A program made the position numbers and the translations under genes. DNA of 64,000 nucleotides from Bradysia coprophila (taxonomy: Eukaryota > Arthropoda > Insecta > Diptera > Sciaridae): assembly GCF_014529535.1 (NCBI RefSeq), contig NW_023503493.1, positions 9,642,001 to 9,706,000 of the forward strand. The letters run 5' to 3'. Of this stretch, positions 14,722 through 25,550 are shown piece by piece (position 1 is the stretch's first letter; each line of letters opens with the position of its first letter). The notes beneath the pieces were generated by a model, which saw only the letters and a program-made list of their open reading frames with translations, was not told where the DNA came from and made no database searches.

Positions 14722-15163
14722 TTTTCGGCTGATAAAATTAGGTAAATAATGGTGCCGTCAGAACGAGAGACGGGAAAAATTCTCTTTTTTTTTGCCGTAA
14801 GCTTCTCGGCATTTTATTTTGCTATGAACGTTCGATGTCCATATGAACAGGTCTATTTTAGACAATGGACCAGCGATAACACAGGGCCACATTTTCGGCT
14901 ATCGGTCAAAGTTCAATCAACTTATTCGTATTTTATTGAACAAACTGACCTTTGTTCCGGTTTTACCCTACCCACCCAGTGGTTTCCGGTTACCTGAAAA
15001 AATATTTTTCAAAAATTTACGCTCAAAAGGTGAGCTCGTGAGCGTATCAAGTGAAGAGAGTGAGAGATGACAACCATGACATAAAGAGCAGCGAGAGAAT
15101 AATCTGTCACATTTTGACGTTTTCCATCATCGATGTTTAACCACACGGTCGAGGCCTCACAAA
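14722..15163. promoter_or_regulatory. Divergent mRpL47/mRpS30 intergenic region
   Basis: This head-to-head spacer probably works as a shared promoter. An ATCGAT core sits at about 15129, 35 bp before the mRpS30 start, and resembles the DREF/BEAF-type element TATCGATA. Plus-strand frames at 14749-14997 (82 codons) and 14843-15070 (75 codons) overlap each other here. The first has a hydrophobic stretch (ILFFFAVSFSAFYFAM), so a small membrane-protein gene is possible. I could not recognise one. Confidence 0.45.
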
Positions 15164-17012
15164 ATGTCTCTTTACATCAAACTCAAGCCGAAAATTCAAT
15201 TTTCTCAATTAATTTTAGTCAATTGCCGCCATTTGGTGACTAAACCGATTAAACCAACTGCTGCAGCAGTTGACGAAGATGATGAATATACAAAGGAACC
15301 ACAATATCCACCAATACTGGACTTAGAATCTAAGGCCATAAGGTTGCGTAACCGTCAGGAATGGCACGACAAAATAAAAAATGTGAAGACAATCGAAGAG
15401 AAGCTCATCGGTATCAACATGCCGAGGTACTACGGCTTCAAGAGTGTCATGCTGAACGATCATATTTTCCGATACAATTCGTTGCCGTTTTTCCAACATA
15501 TAACCAGAACTCAATTGGTCGACGCCGGCCTACCGGATTGTTATAATAACTTGAATGAGAAAGTGGACGGCCTGCTGGGACAAGTTAAATCTGATGTCGA
15601 GGATGCTGTTCTGTTTGAGTATACCGTCAAGTGTGTTAATCAGCTGCATAACTGTAATTGATTCAATCAGCTGACAATTTTGCCTCGTTTCAGACATGAG
15701 AAGAAATCGTTTCAAAAGCCACTCGATCCAGAGACCGAAAATCGAAACCGAACTTTACGGGTGGTACGCCAGATCCATCGAACGCTAATGAATAGCCTTG
15801 CAGCCGATTGTCCTCATTTGTTGGAAGTCGACAGTGACACCGATCCCAGACATGAAGCATTTTGGTTCGTCGGTGGAATTGATCCGCCAAAACGTATCAG
15901 AAATCTTAGACTGAATAGCTGGGACAAAGCGAACGCAGATGATCCAGTCAATCGGAGTTTTCAATATGTTGGCAAGCCATTACTCACATTACGACATGAG
16001 TATCCGCTGGAATCGCTGATGGAATTTGACAACTTTTCCGCCGAAGATATTTCCAAGGTCCCCGAATATAGACTGGACCCTGCTACAGTGGGTTATGCCA
16101 CTAAACACAAACATGCCACTACAATTCCAGGTAACACGTTCAATTACACTGTCTGTGCCATTTAGTTGAACTTGAAGCTTTTCAGGATTCTGGCCGGGCT
16201 GTCGTCAAGAATTCGGACTTCTATCGTATCACAGTCGGGATCATATTCCATTAAGAAATGCTCAGCATGGTCAGGAAGATTGTCAAAAAGCGATTCATTC
16301 TCAAGCGATTGTATCCAGTTATGCTTGGCTGCTGGGACAGGCTTGCTATCAGGGATTTTCTACGTATCAAGATCCGACGTATCCGCTGTCCACGCAAACC
16401 ATTATCACTGATGGTCAATTGTGGTCGTTTTACCTCTACCAACTGAACACCACCCGATTACACATTGATGCGATCGAGAACAATCCAAAAGTCAACCAAT
16501 GTTGGGGTACCAAGGAAATGAAATTGTTTGAGCAAATCACCGAGGATGGTAAACTGATCGGCCTCAACGATGATGTGCTGCGCAACCTGATGAAATTCTA
16601 CATTAATGAGCCGAAACAGCGTGCCATCGATATGAAACCGTATTTGGGATTGGACGAACAAAAAATCGCCGACATTGAGCACGTTGAACGTCGCGAGTTC
16701 TTGCAAGAAAAATTCAATCAATTATTCAGCGGCAGACCTAGACACAAAGTGGTACCAGAAGTGTACAATTGGGAGAAGATTTACAAAATCGATCACAAAA
16801 CGATGCCGTTGGTACCGAGACGACGATTCTTTGAGTTGGGCATAAATCCGTTCCGGCGCACTTTGGACGAACATCGTCTCGCATATGTACCGAAGGCGTT
16901 ACGTCCAGATGATAAGAAAAATCGAGAAAAGTTCAAGAAAACTTATTATCCGTGCAAGTACGAACAGAAGTACATTGGCTATGTGTCCACGTTTAATAGA
17001 AAATTGATATAA
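15164..17012 (+). CDS. mRpS30: Mitochondrial ribosomal protein mL65 (MRPS30/PDCD9)
   Basis: A mitochondria-specific protein, historically named S30 but located in the large subunit. Exons 15164-15630, 15694-16130 and 16186-17012 join in phase to 576 residues. Features shared with the family are YPPILDLESKAIRLRNR near the N-terminus, the VRQIHRTLMN region, HEAFWFVGGIDPP in the middle, and the C-terminal block AYQGF-like (CYQGFSTY), IITDGQLWSFYLYQLNTT, NQCWGTKEMKLFE and GLNDDVLRNLMKFYINEPK. Length is in the range expected for insects (human is shorter). The first Met opens a plausible presequence. Confidence 0.93.
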
Positions 17013-17163
17013 ATGAGAGAGCGACGGTGCTAGTGCAATATTGGGTCTTTTATTTTCTGATACCGCGCACAGTATAGTTAAAGTGAAGTTACCATTTAGA
17101 TGAACAAAGTACATCAAACGGTACATCTGCCGCAGTCTTTGTATTCATCCTCTTTCGAACGTC

Positions 17164-17366
17164 TTACCAAGCAATGACACCACTAGCATCTCTGTAACTT
17201 TCAACATGATACTCAGTATCGGTCATATTTCCAGAATTGGTCGAAACCGAAAGAATTCCTTTATTCTTCGTGCCAAATCTCTTGTGGTTGAGAGCACATA
17301 AAGGTAAACTAAGCATCAGTGGATAGTTAAGCCAGTACGACCTGCCACAAGATATTTGCGCTGGTC
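17164..17366 (-). CDS. Possible terminal exon, unrecognised
   Basis: The minus strand is open for about 65 codons to a TAA at 17164-17166. It reads RSYWLNYPLMLSLPLC early and NMTDTEYHVESYRDASGVIAW at the end. An acceptor-like TTGTGGCAG precedes it near 17338. The composition looks coding, but no upstream exon was found, so it may be a remnant. Family unknown. Confidence 0.22.
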
Positions 17367-17940
17367 AATTTTTGTTCGTCTGCTCGACAGTGTGAAAGAG
17401 TGATTGAGCGGATTGATTTCCCTACAAATTCAGTCAATTTTATAGATTGACGGCGCAAATTGCCTTCCTAATTACGTAACATTTCCGGCGCTCATATCTA
17501 CCTTCGACTAGTAAAACAATCCACCCAAGCTTTATCGAAAATTCAAAAAATGATTTTCCCAATGACATCGCTCCGATCCATACCAAACAGCATATGACCC
17601 TCCCTGATGCTCTACGTTGGTTTCCTCTCAACAGTTTTATTCCAATTACACGTTATGTAAAGGTAAGAGAAAATACAATTCTTTGGTTTTAAAGGTTTAA
17701 ACAGCAATAATGTCTACTTAGACATTGGGACTGTTTCATATGATGGGGAGGAATATATCTTCTTCCTTGATTGCAGCATGTAATTGAATAATTTCTTTCA
17801 AAAATGGGAAGACCTGCTGTTATGGCCCAAAGTATATAAAGCTAATAACACACGAGCAATTCTGAGTTATGGTTTGGTGTACAATTATGCAGTGAAAGTA
17901 AACTCTGTAGGTATCGTCTAATGTCAAAATTTGTATGGAG

Positions 17941-18045
17941 CGGAGGAACTTGCGGAGGAAATAGCGATTTCAAATAAAGAAACTCACCTCTCAATGAAAA
18001 TCAGTTTGTTTATATGAAATCGCTATTTCCTCCGGTCTGTATGGA
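17941..18045. repeat. Small foldback
   Basis: GGAGGAAATAGCGATTTCA near 17954 is inverted near 18015-18035. The arms are about 22 bp around a 40-bp loop, so it is probably a very small MITE. Confidence 0.5.
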
Positions 18046-18141
18046 CAGATCATACCTGGTTTGTACATTTATTGCAATTATGCCGCAATGTATTCCGACA
18101 TTGACACCAGGTCAAACAATAGAAAACGCTGCATAATTATA

Positions 18142-18200
18142 GGTTTGTTCCAAGGCCGTACGAATTGTCAAATTTCATGATGAAATGTCAGCAAATCGCC
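18142..18200. mobile_element. MITE fragment, GGTTTGTTCCAAG family
   Basis: It starts GGTTTGTTCCAAGG like the copy at 3923. Only about 60 bp can be matched and the other end is missing. Confidence 0.55.
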
Positions 18201-18246
18201 AGTAAAAATTCGCAAATTGATCATGTATTTCCAGCTTATAGGCATG

Positions 18247-18555
18247 GGCGATAATGATAATGATTATCGATAATTATCGATTATTGATAATCGATAATTA
18301 TTATCGACTTTTTTATCGAAAATTATCAAAAAAATATCGATAATCGATAATTATTGATATTTTGATAATTATCGATATATCGATAATTCGATATTTCGGT
18401 CCGAAAATCCGATATTTATCGATAAATTCCGATATATCGGTATATTATCATGAATTTTCAGATAAATATCAAAATATCGATATTTTGATAATTATCGATG
18501 ACAATATGACTAATCGATTATCGATAATTTCTTTGGATTGATATTATCGATAATT
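18247..18555. repeat. TATCGATA-rich AT segment
   Basis: About 310 bp composed almost wholly of overlapping TTATCGATAA-like motifs, with about 13 ATCGAT cores. It resembles a degenerate foldback repeat, with weak inverted ATGGG ends. The motif equals the Drosophila DRE core, so a regulatory reading is possible. See the findings. Confidence 0.7.
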
Positions 18556-19313
18556 TTGAACGTCTCCCATATCTACAGGCTCAGCTCAAAACACTAGGCA
18601 TCAAAAACGTGTTTCTACCAAAAAAAAATCCTCGTATGTTTTGGGCTTACCTCTGAAGGTAACGTCGAAAACACAAGAGGAATTTTACGTTGATGGTCAA
18701 TCATGCTGTGTTTCCCATTGTAATCCGATGTTCCGATTGAAGCCAAACAATGGAAAATCGCAACTTAATAGTCGCTCAACTCAAAATTGCTAGTGTGTCT
18801 AGTGGTCTAATGGAATTCCGGAACTCTAGTTTATACAGCGCTACAAAGCATACCAACAAACGCGTGGATTCTATAGAAAGTTTTAGCGCTACATCAAACG
18901 AATCGCTTTCGTACATTTGAACAAATGCCTCGCTCCCAACATCTAAACTATTTTTAACATTCTAAAAAAATACGGGTCCAATCGTTTAGCTAGATAAACT
19001 CCATTCCAGATTAATTTTAGACTCTTTCTGTATAATGAACAGGCTTAGTGAATACCCTCCCTCAGACGATTGTTTCTCTCTAATGCACTTTGTCGCTATA
19101 GAGATGAACTTTAGTGGGCCGAAACGGCTATTGTTTCAGTTTTTAAATACTTTAGTATGGTCACCCTAATAATAGCTCTGAAAGTGAAAATAGATGAAAT
19201 AGATGGAGTCACCTGTCATCTGTCATAAGTGTCATTGGGTTGTTCAGCTAACCGAGCTAACCTCTTTCAAAGAAGGGTTTTGTGATCATTAACTTTTCTG
19301 TTCCGAAAACAAA

Positions 19314-19605
19314 ATGATTTTCAACAACATCATTAACATATTGGGTCATTTAAGGTAAAGCCGACACAATAGAAAACCGATTCTCTCGCGTATACATCAA
19401 ACAATATTATAATCGTAGGCCAACAACAGTGGCGGGTGGTGCATGGAACTTACAAATCCGAACCAATATCCGAAACCATTTTCCGCGAGCCAAAGAACAC
19501 AAACGTGTAGTAACTCACGGTTGGAACAAATTAATGTCGACACCTGGAGGCCGAAAAGTCTTAATGAGACGAATTCTGAAAGGGCGGCACGTTCTGTCGC
19601 ATTAA
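19314..19605 (+). CDS. mRpL34: Mitochondrial ribosomal protein bL34m
   Basis: A small basic large-subunit protein. Exon 1 is 19314-19354 (13 codons plus two bases) and exon 2 is 19419-19605. Together they give 75 residues. The C-terminal half carries the L34 signature: R-N-H-F-P-R-A-K-E, then [20 protein letters not shown] and [10 protein letters not shown] before the stop. Without the intron, exon 2 lacks a start in this frame, so the tiny first exon is needed (donor AAG/GTAAAG, acceptor TCGTAG). The overlapping frame at 19443-19655 is not the gene. An AATAAA lies at 19717. Confidence 0.93.
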
Positions 19606-19716
19606 GTTATGTTCGACAAACACATAGCCCCATTGTAGACACCAGAGAATTGTAAAGTTTAAATTAAGTCGTAATTTAGTGGAGCTTCGGCGATTTGTTT
19701 TGTAATTTACTTGGGA

Positions 19717-19722
19717 AATAAA
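19717..19722 (+). terminator. mRpL34 poly(A) signal
   Basis: AATAAA lies about 110 bp after the mRpL34 stop. Confidence 0.6.
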
Positions 19723-19837
19723 ATGTCCGAAAGTCAACCAAATCGATTTTATGCTTGCATACGTATGGATGAGCTATCTTAAAGAAACCTTTCCCACTAG
19801 ACATTCAGTCCTTTGGTGGGATGTTAAAAACTGACAG

Positions 19838-20100
19838 GCTAGACGAACAGATGTGAATGACGTTGTCATATGACTATTCTGGAAGAGAACCGAAAAGATT
19901 TAACCGAATTAGTCGACAGTGCAGTGGTTTGGAGGTTCATTTCGTCAGTAACTACGAGGAAGTTTACTGCACAGCGTTCCAACGGAGTCAAGTGTACAGT
20001 ACACATTGTAATTAATTTGAAAAAAAAAAGTTTAATTAAATTGCTGTCAAGGGTTCGGCTACAAAGGCCACAATTAGTAATTGTTGTCTCGCAGTGTTCC
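19838..20100 (+). pseudogene. Duplicated last exon and 3' UTR of Lon
   Basis: Bases from 19838 match Lon exon 13 from its splice acceptor (CAG/GCTARACGAA) through GGAAGAGAACCGAAAAGATT, AGTAACTACGAGGA and the 3' UTR segment ACACATTGTAATTAATT, then diverge by about 20100. The copy has small length differences that disrupt its reading frame and has no upstream Lon exons, so it cannot encode protease. Its far end reaches the stop codon of the minus-strand mRpL2 gene. Confidence 0.88.
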
Positions 20101-21136
20101 TATACTCGGTTCGTTTAGTTTCATCTTTTCCGGCTTCGATTTCGATGCAGTCATGATTCGCATCGGTGGCGGCCTACGAATTTTCCTGCCATGCTTGCCA
20201 GTCTTCCGTTGCCATAGACCGGATCTTGGCCGGTATCCCAGCTCACGTTTACGAGTCGCTGAACCGACTGGAATTTTGTTCTTATCAACATTCGAAACAC
20301 GACCTACGAGGTAAGAGTCGATAAAGTGACCATCAGAGCGTCAAACGAAACGCCAAGGAGAATCGGCAAAAGTTGCACTTACCAACAGTTGCCATACACG
20401 TTTCATCAAATGCAAATTCTTTCTTGGATGCGACTTGAACGACAACACGATTGCCAAACTTCCTAATAATTGTTCCGAATGTTCCAGCAGCTGTCAGCAT
20501 ATGAGCGGCGTGGCCAGGAATCCTTTCTAAACAGTGGATTCTTGTGTTGAGTGGTAGGGCGCCCAGTGGGTATGCGTCACCTTCGTTGGCTCGAACTGTA
20601 AAAAATGAATTTCAATTTGCATTCATCGACATGATAAATACACACAAAACCAAGGTCGCGTTCTCACCTGGAATCCGAGGAATAAATCTCGACGTCTTAA
20701 TCAGGTCGCCCCGTTTCATATTTTCGCTTGCGATAATATACTTCAGTTCGGTGCCAACACCTACCAAAGCTACGTGAGCTGTTCGACAACCGTCGAACAG
20801 TATATCCAGCACTTTTTCAACTTGAGGTGGGCCTTCTTTCGGTCCATCTCGTTCGAACTTTATCCAATGGTATTTGTGCTTGATACCGCCGCCAATACCT
20901 TTGGCAACTAAACGACCCGTGACCGGATCTCGACCGGCCAAATTCGTTGTTTGTAGTGGCTCGACGGTGTATTCTTTGGGATAATGCACGATTCTGCGGA
21001 AGGCTTTTCCTTTGCCTGGCAGTGGTTTCTTGATGAATCTGTATACGGTGCGTTCGGGTACAATGAGTGGTCTAAATGGATTTTTCAGCAGGTTTGTTAT
21101 CGTGAGATTTTGAAATAATTTCGTTAGACCAGCCAT
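20074..21136 (-). CDS. mRpL2: Mitochondrial ribosomal protein uL2m
   Basis: A core large-subunit protein at the peptidyl-transferase region. Minus-strand exons 20668-21136, 20383-20595 and 20074-20303 join in phase to 303 residues. Family features are [50 protein letters not shown] in exon 1, [19 protein letters not shown] in exon 2, and [14 protein letters not shown] in exon 3. The start is the Met at 21136 ([11 protein letters not shown]), with a presequence-like N-terminus. The last few codons and 3' UTR overlap a duplicated piece of Lon. Confidence 0.95.
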
Positions 21137-21653
21137 GGTGTACACGACCGTACAAAATTAATTTTCAGTGAATTATGTATAACCAGAGTATAGGGAGGAG
21201 AGACAGCAGAGAGGTTAAAAAATTTTTCTACTTATGTCAAAACCACAGCCGCCGTCAAAATCTCATGTGTCACTGACAATTGCGTATTTAGTAGCCGCAC
21301 TTTTTAAATTGTATCCGTCGAATGTTCGCCAAATGATGGAGAATTCAGTTTTTCTCTCTATTTTTGCCTAGTTGGGTTTCGTTCTCTGAATGCCAGTACA
21401 CCTTCAGGTATTTTTCTTTCCTAAATGTGCACTTGTATCTGCATGGCACCTCTCTAGCAATCGCATACACATTGTGCTGCCTTGGTATCCGTAATAAAAA
21501 TAAGAGAAAACAGTCACGTGTAAAGTGTAAGGGCCATTAAAATAGTGTGTGAAGGAATAGAGCCGACCCCTCAGTTTGTCAGAAGTTAAATCAACAAACA
21601 AAATCTAAAGTCCATTTTTACATTCCATTTTTTTCGCCAAGTATCGCCAAAGT

Positions 21654-22056
21654 AAAGTCAAATCGCCAAGATTTTTCTTGGCAATTCATAATTTATGGTT
21701 GATTTGTTGACCAAGAAAAATCGTCGGAATGTGAAGAAAGGCCAAGAAAAATCGCCAAAGTGTGAGCAGTAAATACAAAATGTATTCATACTTTGACCAT
21801 TTTTCTTTATGTTTCAAACTTTGGTGATTTTTCTTGGTCAACAAAACCCAGGCGCGGATCCACCTATGTGCGGTCGAGGCGGTCGCCGGGGGTCAGAAGA
21901 TGATTTTTATATGAAAAAAAAATTCAAAACGAAAATCACCCGGGCAAAAACTTATTTTCTTCTAACCGCCCGAGTCAGAACAGAAGGTGGATCCGCCCTT
22001 GACAAAACCAACCCAAAATTATGAATTGCCAAGAAAAATCTTAGCGATTTGACTTT
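21654..22056. mobile_element. Palindromic MITE with 40-bp TIRs, host of a nested MITE
   Basis: The left arm (from AAGTCAAATCGCCAAGAT) and right arm (ending ATCTTAGCGATTTGACTT) are inverted over about 40 bp, with inner copies of CCAAGAAAAATCGCC. The element is interrupted by another MITE at 21849-22001. Confidence 0.75.
21849..22001. mobile_element. hAT-like MITE nested inside another MITE
   Basis: The termini are CAGGCGCGGATCCACC and GGTGGATCCGCCCTTG, flanked by an exact 8-bp duplication ACAAAACC (21841-21848 and 22002-22009). CAG-type ends with an 8-bp TSD are characteristic of hAT elements. It is 153 bp and non-coding. Confidence 0.88.
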
Positions 22057-22638
22057 TATCATTTTTTGTGGTACCGTATACAGCGCAATTAAAACGATTA
22101 TATTTCATCCTATTTCCAAGTACTCATCGAGACCTTTCCAACGATCGGTAAAAATTTAGATATGTTTTGAAGGAAATGAAATAAAGTGGAAACATCCCTC
22201 TCTCCAAATTTCTTCCTATTTCCTAGTACTCGATTAAAAATAGGAAATAGGACTAAAGTTGACATAGGGTAATTGCGTGATGGTCTCACAAATTTCCTGC
22301 AAACTATCCATTTTCCGGACAATATTCCTTTGAAAGGTCGTGCATAAAATATAAAATTTTAGGAAAGAAATCCGTGAAGAAAATTATTTGCAAAAAAGCG
22401 CCAAAAATGGCAAATATGTCGAAAATTACCTAAAATTTCATTGAAAATTCAATGAAATTCTTATTATTTCACAGAGTTACAGCGCCTTAGGGAAGCGTAA
22501 ATATCTGAAAACTCGTTCTAGCGTGATACATTTAAAGCAGACAGGGACGTGCTTAGCTTCTTTTAATTAAATCAGTGAAACTCTACATAACTGACTTATG
22601 AGTCATTCAAATATAGCTCTGGTATGAGAATAGTCTTT

Positions 22639-23076
22639 GAGGGATTCTTTTGAAAAACAGCCCGCCGAAATTGGACGCATTTACTACAGTTTCTTTTGTG
22701 TTTCCGTTGCTTTTTGGATGCACGGGAACCGTTAGAAGTGGGCTGAAATTATCCATTTTTTACCAATACTTTCAACTGCTCATAACTCAGTGTGGATGAA
22801 TTTTAAACCCAACAAGAACAAATCTGGTCCCAACAGTACATGCAATTACCTTTCTAATGACACCCCACACGACCTTGTACGTTTCGTGGCCTACGAGAAA
22901 TTTCCATAAGAAAAGTGCATGTTTTCGGCTTTAGGTCACCTCTCACTAGCCACACAAGCTTGGACGAATTTTTTTGAAAGTGGTTTTGGCTTCTAGGGAC
23001 CAATCTAGGCACATATCAAAAAATCCACTAGAAAATGCGTCCGATTTCAGCAGGATGTTTCTCAAAAGAATCCCTC
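22639..23076. mobile_element. 438-bp TIR element
   Basis: The ends GAGGGATTCTTTTGA and the inverse are followed by a diverged inverted stretch containing AAATTGGACGCATTT on the left and AAATGCGTCCGATTT on the right. A partial relative lies at about 33800-33995. No open frame. Confidence 0.65.
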
Positions 23077-23297
23077 TTTAGCTCGTTTAGCTCCTCAGGA
23101 GATTTGTTAGTACACGTCAAGTTGAAGGAATTAAAAAAAAAAAAACAAAAATGTCGTTTTCTTGGTCCATTCTTGCAGCACCTAGGGTGCCTTTGTAACT
23201 TATAAACTAGACTAGCACCACCACTCTTGAGGGTGTCGGGGAATCTCGCACACGCGAATCATAGTATATGCGTCCTTTTACGACATGCAACGAAAAG

Positions 23298-23350
23298 TCA
23301 TGATTGTGCGAGATTCACCACTTAGAGGTGAGTCTCGCAATCATGAATTT
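23298..23350. repeat. Compact hairpin
   Basis: TCATGATTGTGCGAGATTC is followed within a few bases by its near-exact inverse around the loop CACTTAGAGG. It is part of a larger GTGCGAGA-containing inverted set (23233-23384). Confidence 0.5.
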
Positions 23351-23612
23351 GTGTGGTGTGCGAGACTACCCTACCAGCTCTTGAGTGCACTATGTCGTCA
23401 ATATTAACACGTTTTGTGACATTTGATTAGAATTAGAGACTTTTATTGGTAGTTCGAGTGAATTATTTTCATCTTACAAATTCAATGGGTAACATAGCTC
23501 AATAGCTCACTGAAACATTTAGCTAGCGAAATAACGAAGGGAAACATTAAAAAGAAAAAAAAACTTACGAACAAACTCATGTGACCATTCGACTTTTAGG
23601 ACAATTCAGTAA

Positions 23613-24999
23613 TTATTGCTTTAAATTCGCCATTTGGCGTTGACTTCGCGAAAAGGATTCTCCAATGAATTTCATGAGATTCTGCATAGACGGATCATTT
23701 AAACTGAACGAAGAGCCGTTATTCGCCGCATTATCTTTGCGTTTTTTCTCACTGAATCCATGTGCCGAAATGTTTATTTCGCGGCCTTCTTCATGGAAAA
23801 ATACTTTTATCGCCAGATCTTTGCGCTCCTTAGCCAAATCCGCAAACATCTGCTTGTATTTTTCCCCAAATTCCATGTCGTCGTTCCCATAATCAGAATC
23901 TATTGCCAGCGTGTCAACATGAGGATTAGCGCGAGCGATGCGAATGACATCTTCCGCTTTCCACAGCAAACGTTTTGTGCTCAATGTCCATTTCTTCAAT
24001 CGCTGCATATCTTCGAGAAAGGAGGACACAGTTATTTCAACATACACTTAGGGGATCGCTTCAACAAATATGTTTCGTTACCTTTCACAGCGGCAATTTT
24101 ATTCTTGTTCAGCATATGACTATCGACAGTCAACTTGCTCAAATTTGTGCAACTTTTGATCCAATCGACCAATTCGTCAGTGACAAACATTCCGGTGAAA
24201 GAAAATTCCGTCAGTTCGACGTTAGAAACGGCCATATAATCGAAGAGTCTCTCGATGTTATTTACGAACGAATGGACGGCGAAGCTCTTCAGGTTTTTGA
24301 AGTAAAGAGGTTCGTATTTTTCTTTAAATTCGTTCTTAGTGAAACTATCGCTTGCATCCATTGCTATCTGGAGAGTCTCGAGCGATGGAAATTGACGATC
24401 GAGCGCTTCAAGCAAATCGCGGGTCAGTTTCATAGACGAACCCTTAAAATCAATTGACAAGCTCTTGACTTGAATGAGTTTTTGCTCGCTTGATTTAAAC
24501 GACGCATATGCGGGTTCGGACACTTCCACGCCTTCATCGAATTTCAAGGTTGTTAGATTTGGACACCATTCACAGAACCGTAGGATGCTTTCGTTTTTGA
24601 TAGTGCACAAGTCAAATGTGACTTCTTTCAATGACCGAAACGTTCGCAACTTTTCCGCCGGCATATCGATGGTCATCCAGCTGAATTTCAATTTTTCGAG
24701 GCTATCCACGCAGAGAGAATGGATCAGATCTAATAGCGCAGTATTTTCGTTTTCGTTTTTATTGCCAACAAGATGCAAATGCGGCAAACATTTGTTGTTC
24801 TTACGAATGTGCTCCGCTAGTTTTGGATTTTTCTTCAGTTTGTCAATGCTGATTTCATAACCATCGCTCTGTGGGTTATTAACTTTTTTGACTGAAAAGG
24901 AAGCGAAAACTTTTCATTGACTTCGTCAACGTTAACCTTGATCAGCTTACCCATTCGACTCGTGCAGTCAAACATTTGAAACCGTCCATTATCCATCAT
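23613..24999 (-). CDS. Leucine-rich (F-box family-like) protein
   Basis: Minus-strand exons 24951-24999, 24082-24891 and 23613-24010 join in phase to 418 residues. The body is a string of leucine-rich repeats, for example LRTFRSLKEVTFD, WCPNLTTLKFDEG, FPSLETLQIAMD and CTNLSKLTVDS, with a charged C-terminus. The style matches the expanded F-box/LRR substrate-receptor families of nematoceran flies, but no F-box was found. An upstream ATG near 25090 opens a frame that is joined to this one only by ignoring a run of A residues near 25045, so the 5' end may be broken or miscalled. The first-exon start at 24999 is provisional. Confidence 0.6.
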
Positions 25000-25550
25000 T
25001 GATGTTGTAAAATCAGACGAAATTCGATCTATCGTACGGTAATCTTCCGCAAATTTTTGCGCTTTTCAGCAATCTGAAAACGTCCATTTTTAACGTTTAA
25101 TTAACTTTCCAATAAGTTGATATAAAAGCTTTGTAACGGAATTGGAGGCTTTTCGTTCTATAACAACAAAAATCATGAAAAATATGGCAAAAATGGCAGC
25201 CCTTTTATATTGATTCGCAACGGTAATCTACATAATCGATTTAGACCAACATATTGCTAACTTTACATGGAGTCAAATTAAATGCCTTACTAGAATCCGA
25301 AATCGTAGTGGAAATTCTTATCACAATTTCATCAAACAGCACGTACAAAACGCGTAAAATATGGTTGAAACAGATTTTATCTTATTCCTTTTCAACGTCA
25401 GTCAGACAACTGAAACGAGTTTCAGAAACATTCAGATATTTCATGATCGGAGAGATGATAATATATACGTCCTAGTCGAGATATTCTTATCTCTCTGTCT
25501 AAAATTTGAATTTTAAGTGAACGATTCGATGAGAAAGTGAACCGAAAATG

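Larger units (their letters stand above)
17013..19313. other. Intergenic region between mRpS30 and mRpL34
   Basis: It contains a possible minus-strand exon (17164-17366), a small foldback (17941-18045), a MITE fragment (18142-18200) and a TATCGATA-rich segment (18247-18555). The rest (18560-19313) shows no gene or repeat I can name. Confidence 0.4.
21137..23612. other. Repeat-rich intergenic region
   Basis: It holds nested MITEs at 21654-22056, a TIR element at 22639-23076 and a hairpin at about 23298-23350. Nothing conserved was seen in 21150-21650 or 22060-22630. Confidence 0.5.

Noticed and set aside
17440-17631. Possible actin-related protein 3 remnant (a YAVWYG-like string on the minus strand)
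   Set aside because: Only a few residues match and the neighbouring sequence does not follow the family.
19443-19655. 70-codon plus-strand frame
   Set aside because: It overlaps mRpL34 exon 2 in another frame. The mRpL34 frame has the clear family signature.
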